From contig CAAEQF010000146.1 in the NCBI GenBank assembly GCA_900758075.1, positions 1-5,216 of the forward strand: a stretch of 5,216 bases of DNA. Direction: 5' to 3'. This document shows positions 5,122-5,216 of the stretch, piece after piece. The position numbers and the translations under genes were made by a program. The stretch's first letter is position 1, and each line of letters starts with the position of its first letter. Origin of the DNA: Coriobacteriia bacterium. GTDB lineage: Bacteria > Actinomycetota > Coriobacteriia > Coriobacteriales > QAMH01. The notes under the pieces were generated by a model. It saw nothing but the letters and a program-made list of their open reading frames with translations, did not search any database and was not told the DNA's origin.

Positions 5122-5216
5122 TTATCGTCTTCTGTCCCGGTTTCTACCAGAGCGATTTGGCGTATCCCCAAAAGACCCATGCTGTCCCGAGGCGCGCGAC
5201 TGGCCCGACTTGCTGC
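5122..5216 (-). CDS. ftsW: C-terminal tail of probable FtsW (runs off the window)
   Basis: A minus-strand frame is open from the window edge to a TAA at 5124-5122 and gives about 30 residues: hydrophilic, rich in Ser, Gly, Gln and Arg, ending in DRRR. FtsW, the SEDS-family septal glycan polymerase, normally precedes murG in dcw clusters and in actinobacteria often ends in a basic disordered tail, so this is the natural reading. Codon use supports this frame: all nine codons nearest the edge end in G or C, against four of nine in the rival frame that stays open to a TGA at 5075-5073. That rival frame would run through the hairpin and end overlapping the TTG at 5076. No membrane segment or catalytic motif is visible, so the identity rests on position and composition. 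Confidence 0.5.
   Translation of the reverse strand, partial: SKSGQSRASGQHGSFGDTPNRSGRNRDRRR

Noticed and set aside
5121..5126. GATAAT on the minus strand as the -10 box of a murG promoter.
   Set aside because: The hexamer is good, but 16-18 bases upstream there is only GGTAGA-like sequence with no -35 character, and it overlaps the probable ftsW stop codon.
1..5216. Search for mobile elements, tRNA or rRNA genes, CRISPR arrays, or a new accessory system.
   Set aside because: The coding strand is filled by conserved dcw genes from end to end. I see no transposase, terminal repeats, spaced repeats or RNA-gene folds, and no gene of unknown family.

Overview
The window is a stretch of a dcw (division and cell wall) cluster. 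Every gene I can support lies on the minus strand, so transcription runs from high to low coordinates: the tail of probable ftsW (cut at 5216), murG, murC, murB, ftsQ, and the first 103 codons of ftsZ (cut at 1). The coding DNA is GC-rich. There is no ftsA between ftsQ and ftsZ, murB sits inside the cluster between murC and ftsQ, MurG opens with GGTAGH instead of GGTGGH, and FtsQ carries a long Ser/Arg-rich cytoplasmic tail. Together these suggest a high-GC actinobacterium, most likely of the class Coriobacteriia (Olsenella/Collinsella/Atopobium relatives). That placement is an inference from gene order and protein character, not from a database match.

Layout, following transcription. 5216-5122: a hydrophilic, Ser/Gly/Arg-rich reading frame, read as the C-terminal tail of FtsW. 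5121-5056: a short spacer holding a perfect 10-bp hairpin with a UUCG loop and then a strong ribosome binding site. 5055-3949: murG (TTG start). 3952-2558: murC (GTG start). 2561-1617: murB (GTG start). Both the murG/murC and the murC/murB junctions are 4-base GTGA overlaps. 1666-530: ftsQ (ATG start), overlapping the end of murB by 50 bases. 529-311: the only real intergenic region, 219 bases, AT-rich in its middle, with several inverted repeats and a candidate sigma-A-type promoter for ftsZ. 310-1: ftsZ N-terminal half of the GTPase domain.

How the genes work together. MurC and MurB make cytoplasmic muropeptide precursors: MurB completes UDP-MurNAc and MurC adds the first peptide residue, L-Ala. 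MurG adds GlcNAc to lipid I to form lipid II at the inner membrane face. FtsW is the septal glycan polymerase, FtsQ is the bitopic divisome scaffold, and FtsZ is the ring-forming GTPase. The tight packing from murG to ftsQ implies one transcript with translational coupling. The gap before ftsZ implies extra transcription or regulation for ftsZ.

I found no mobile element, CRISPR array, RNA gene or new defence-type system. The window is a conserved housekeeping locus, and the parts worth a second look are the two non-coding spacers and the low-complexity tails of FtsQ.
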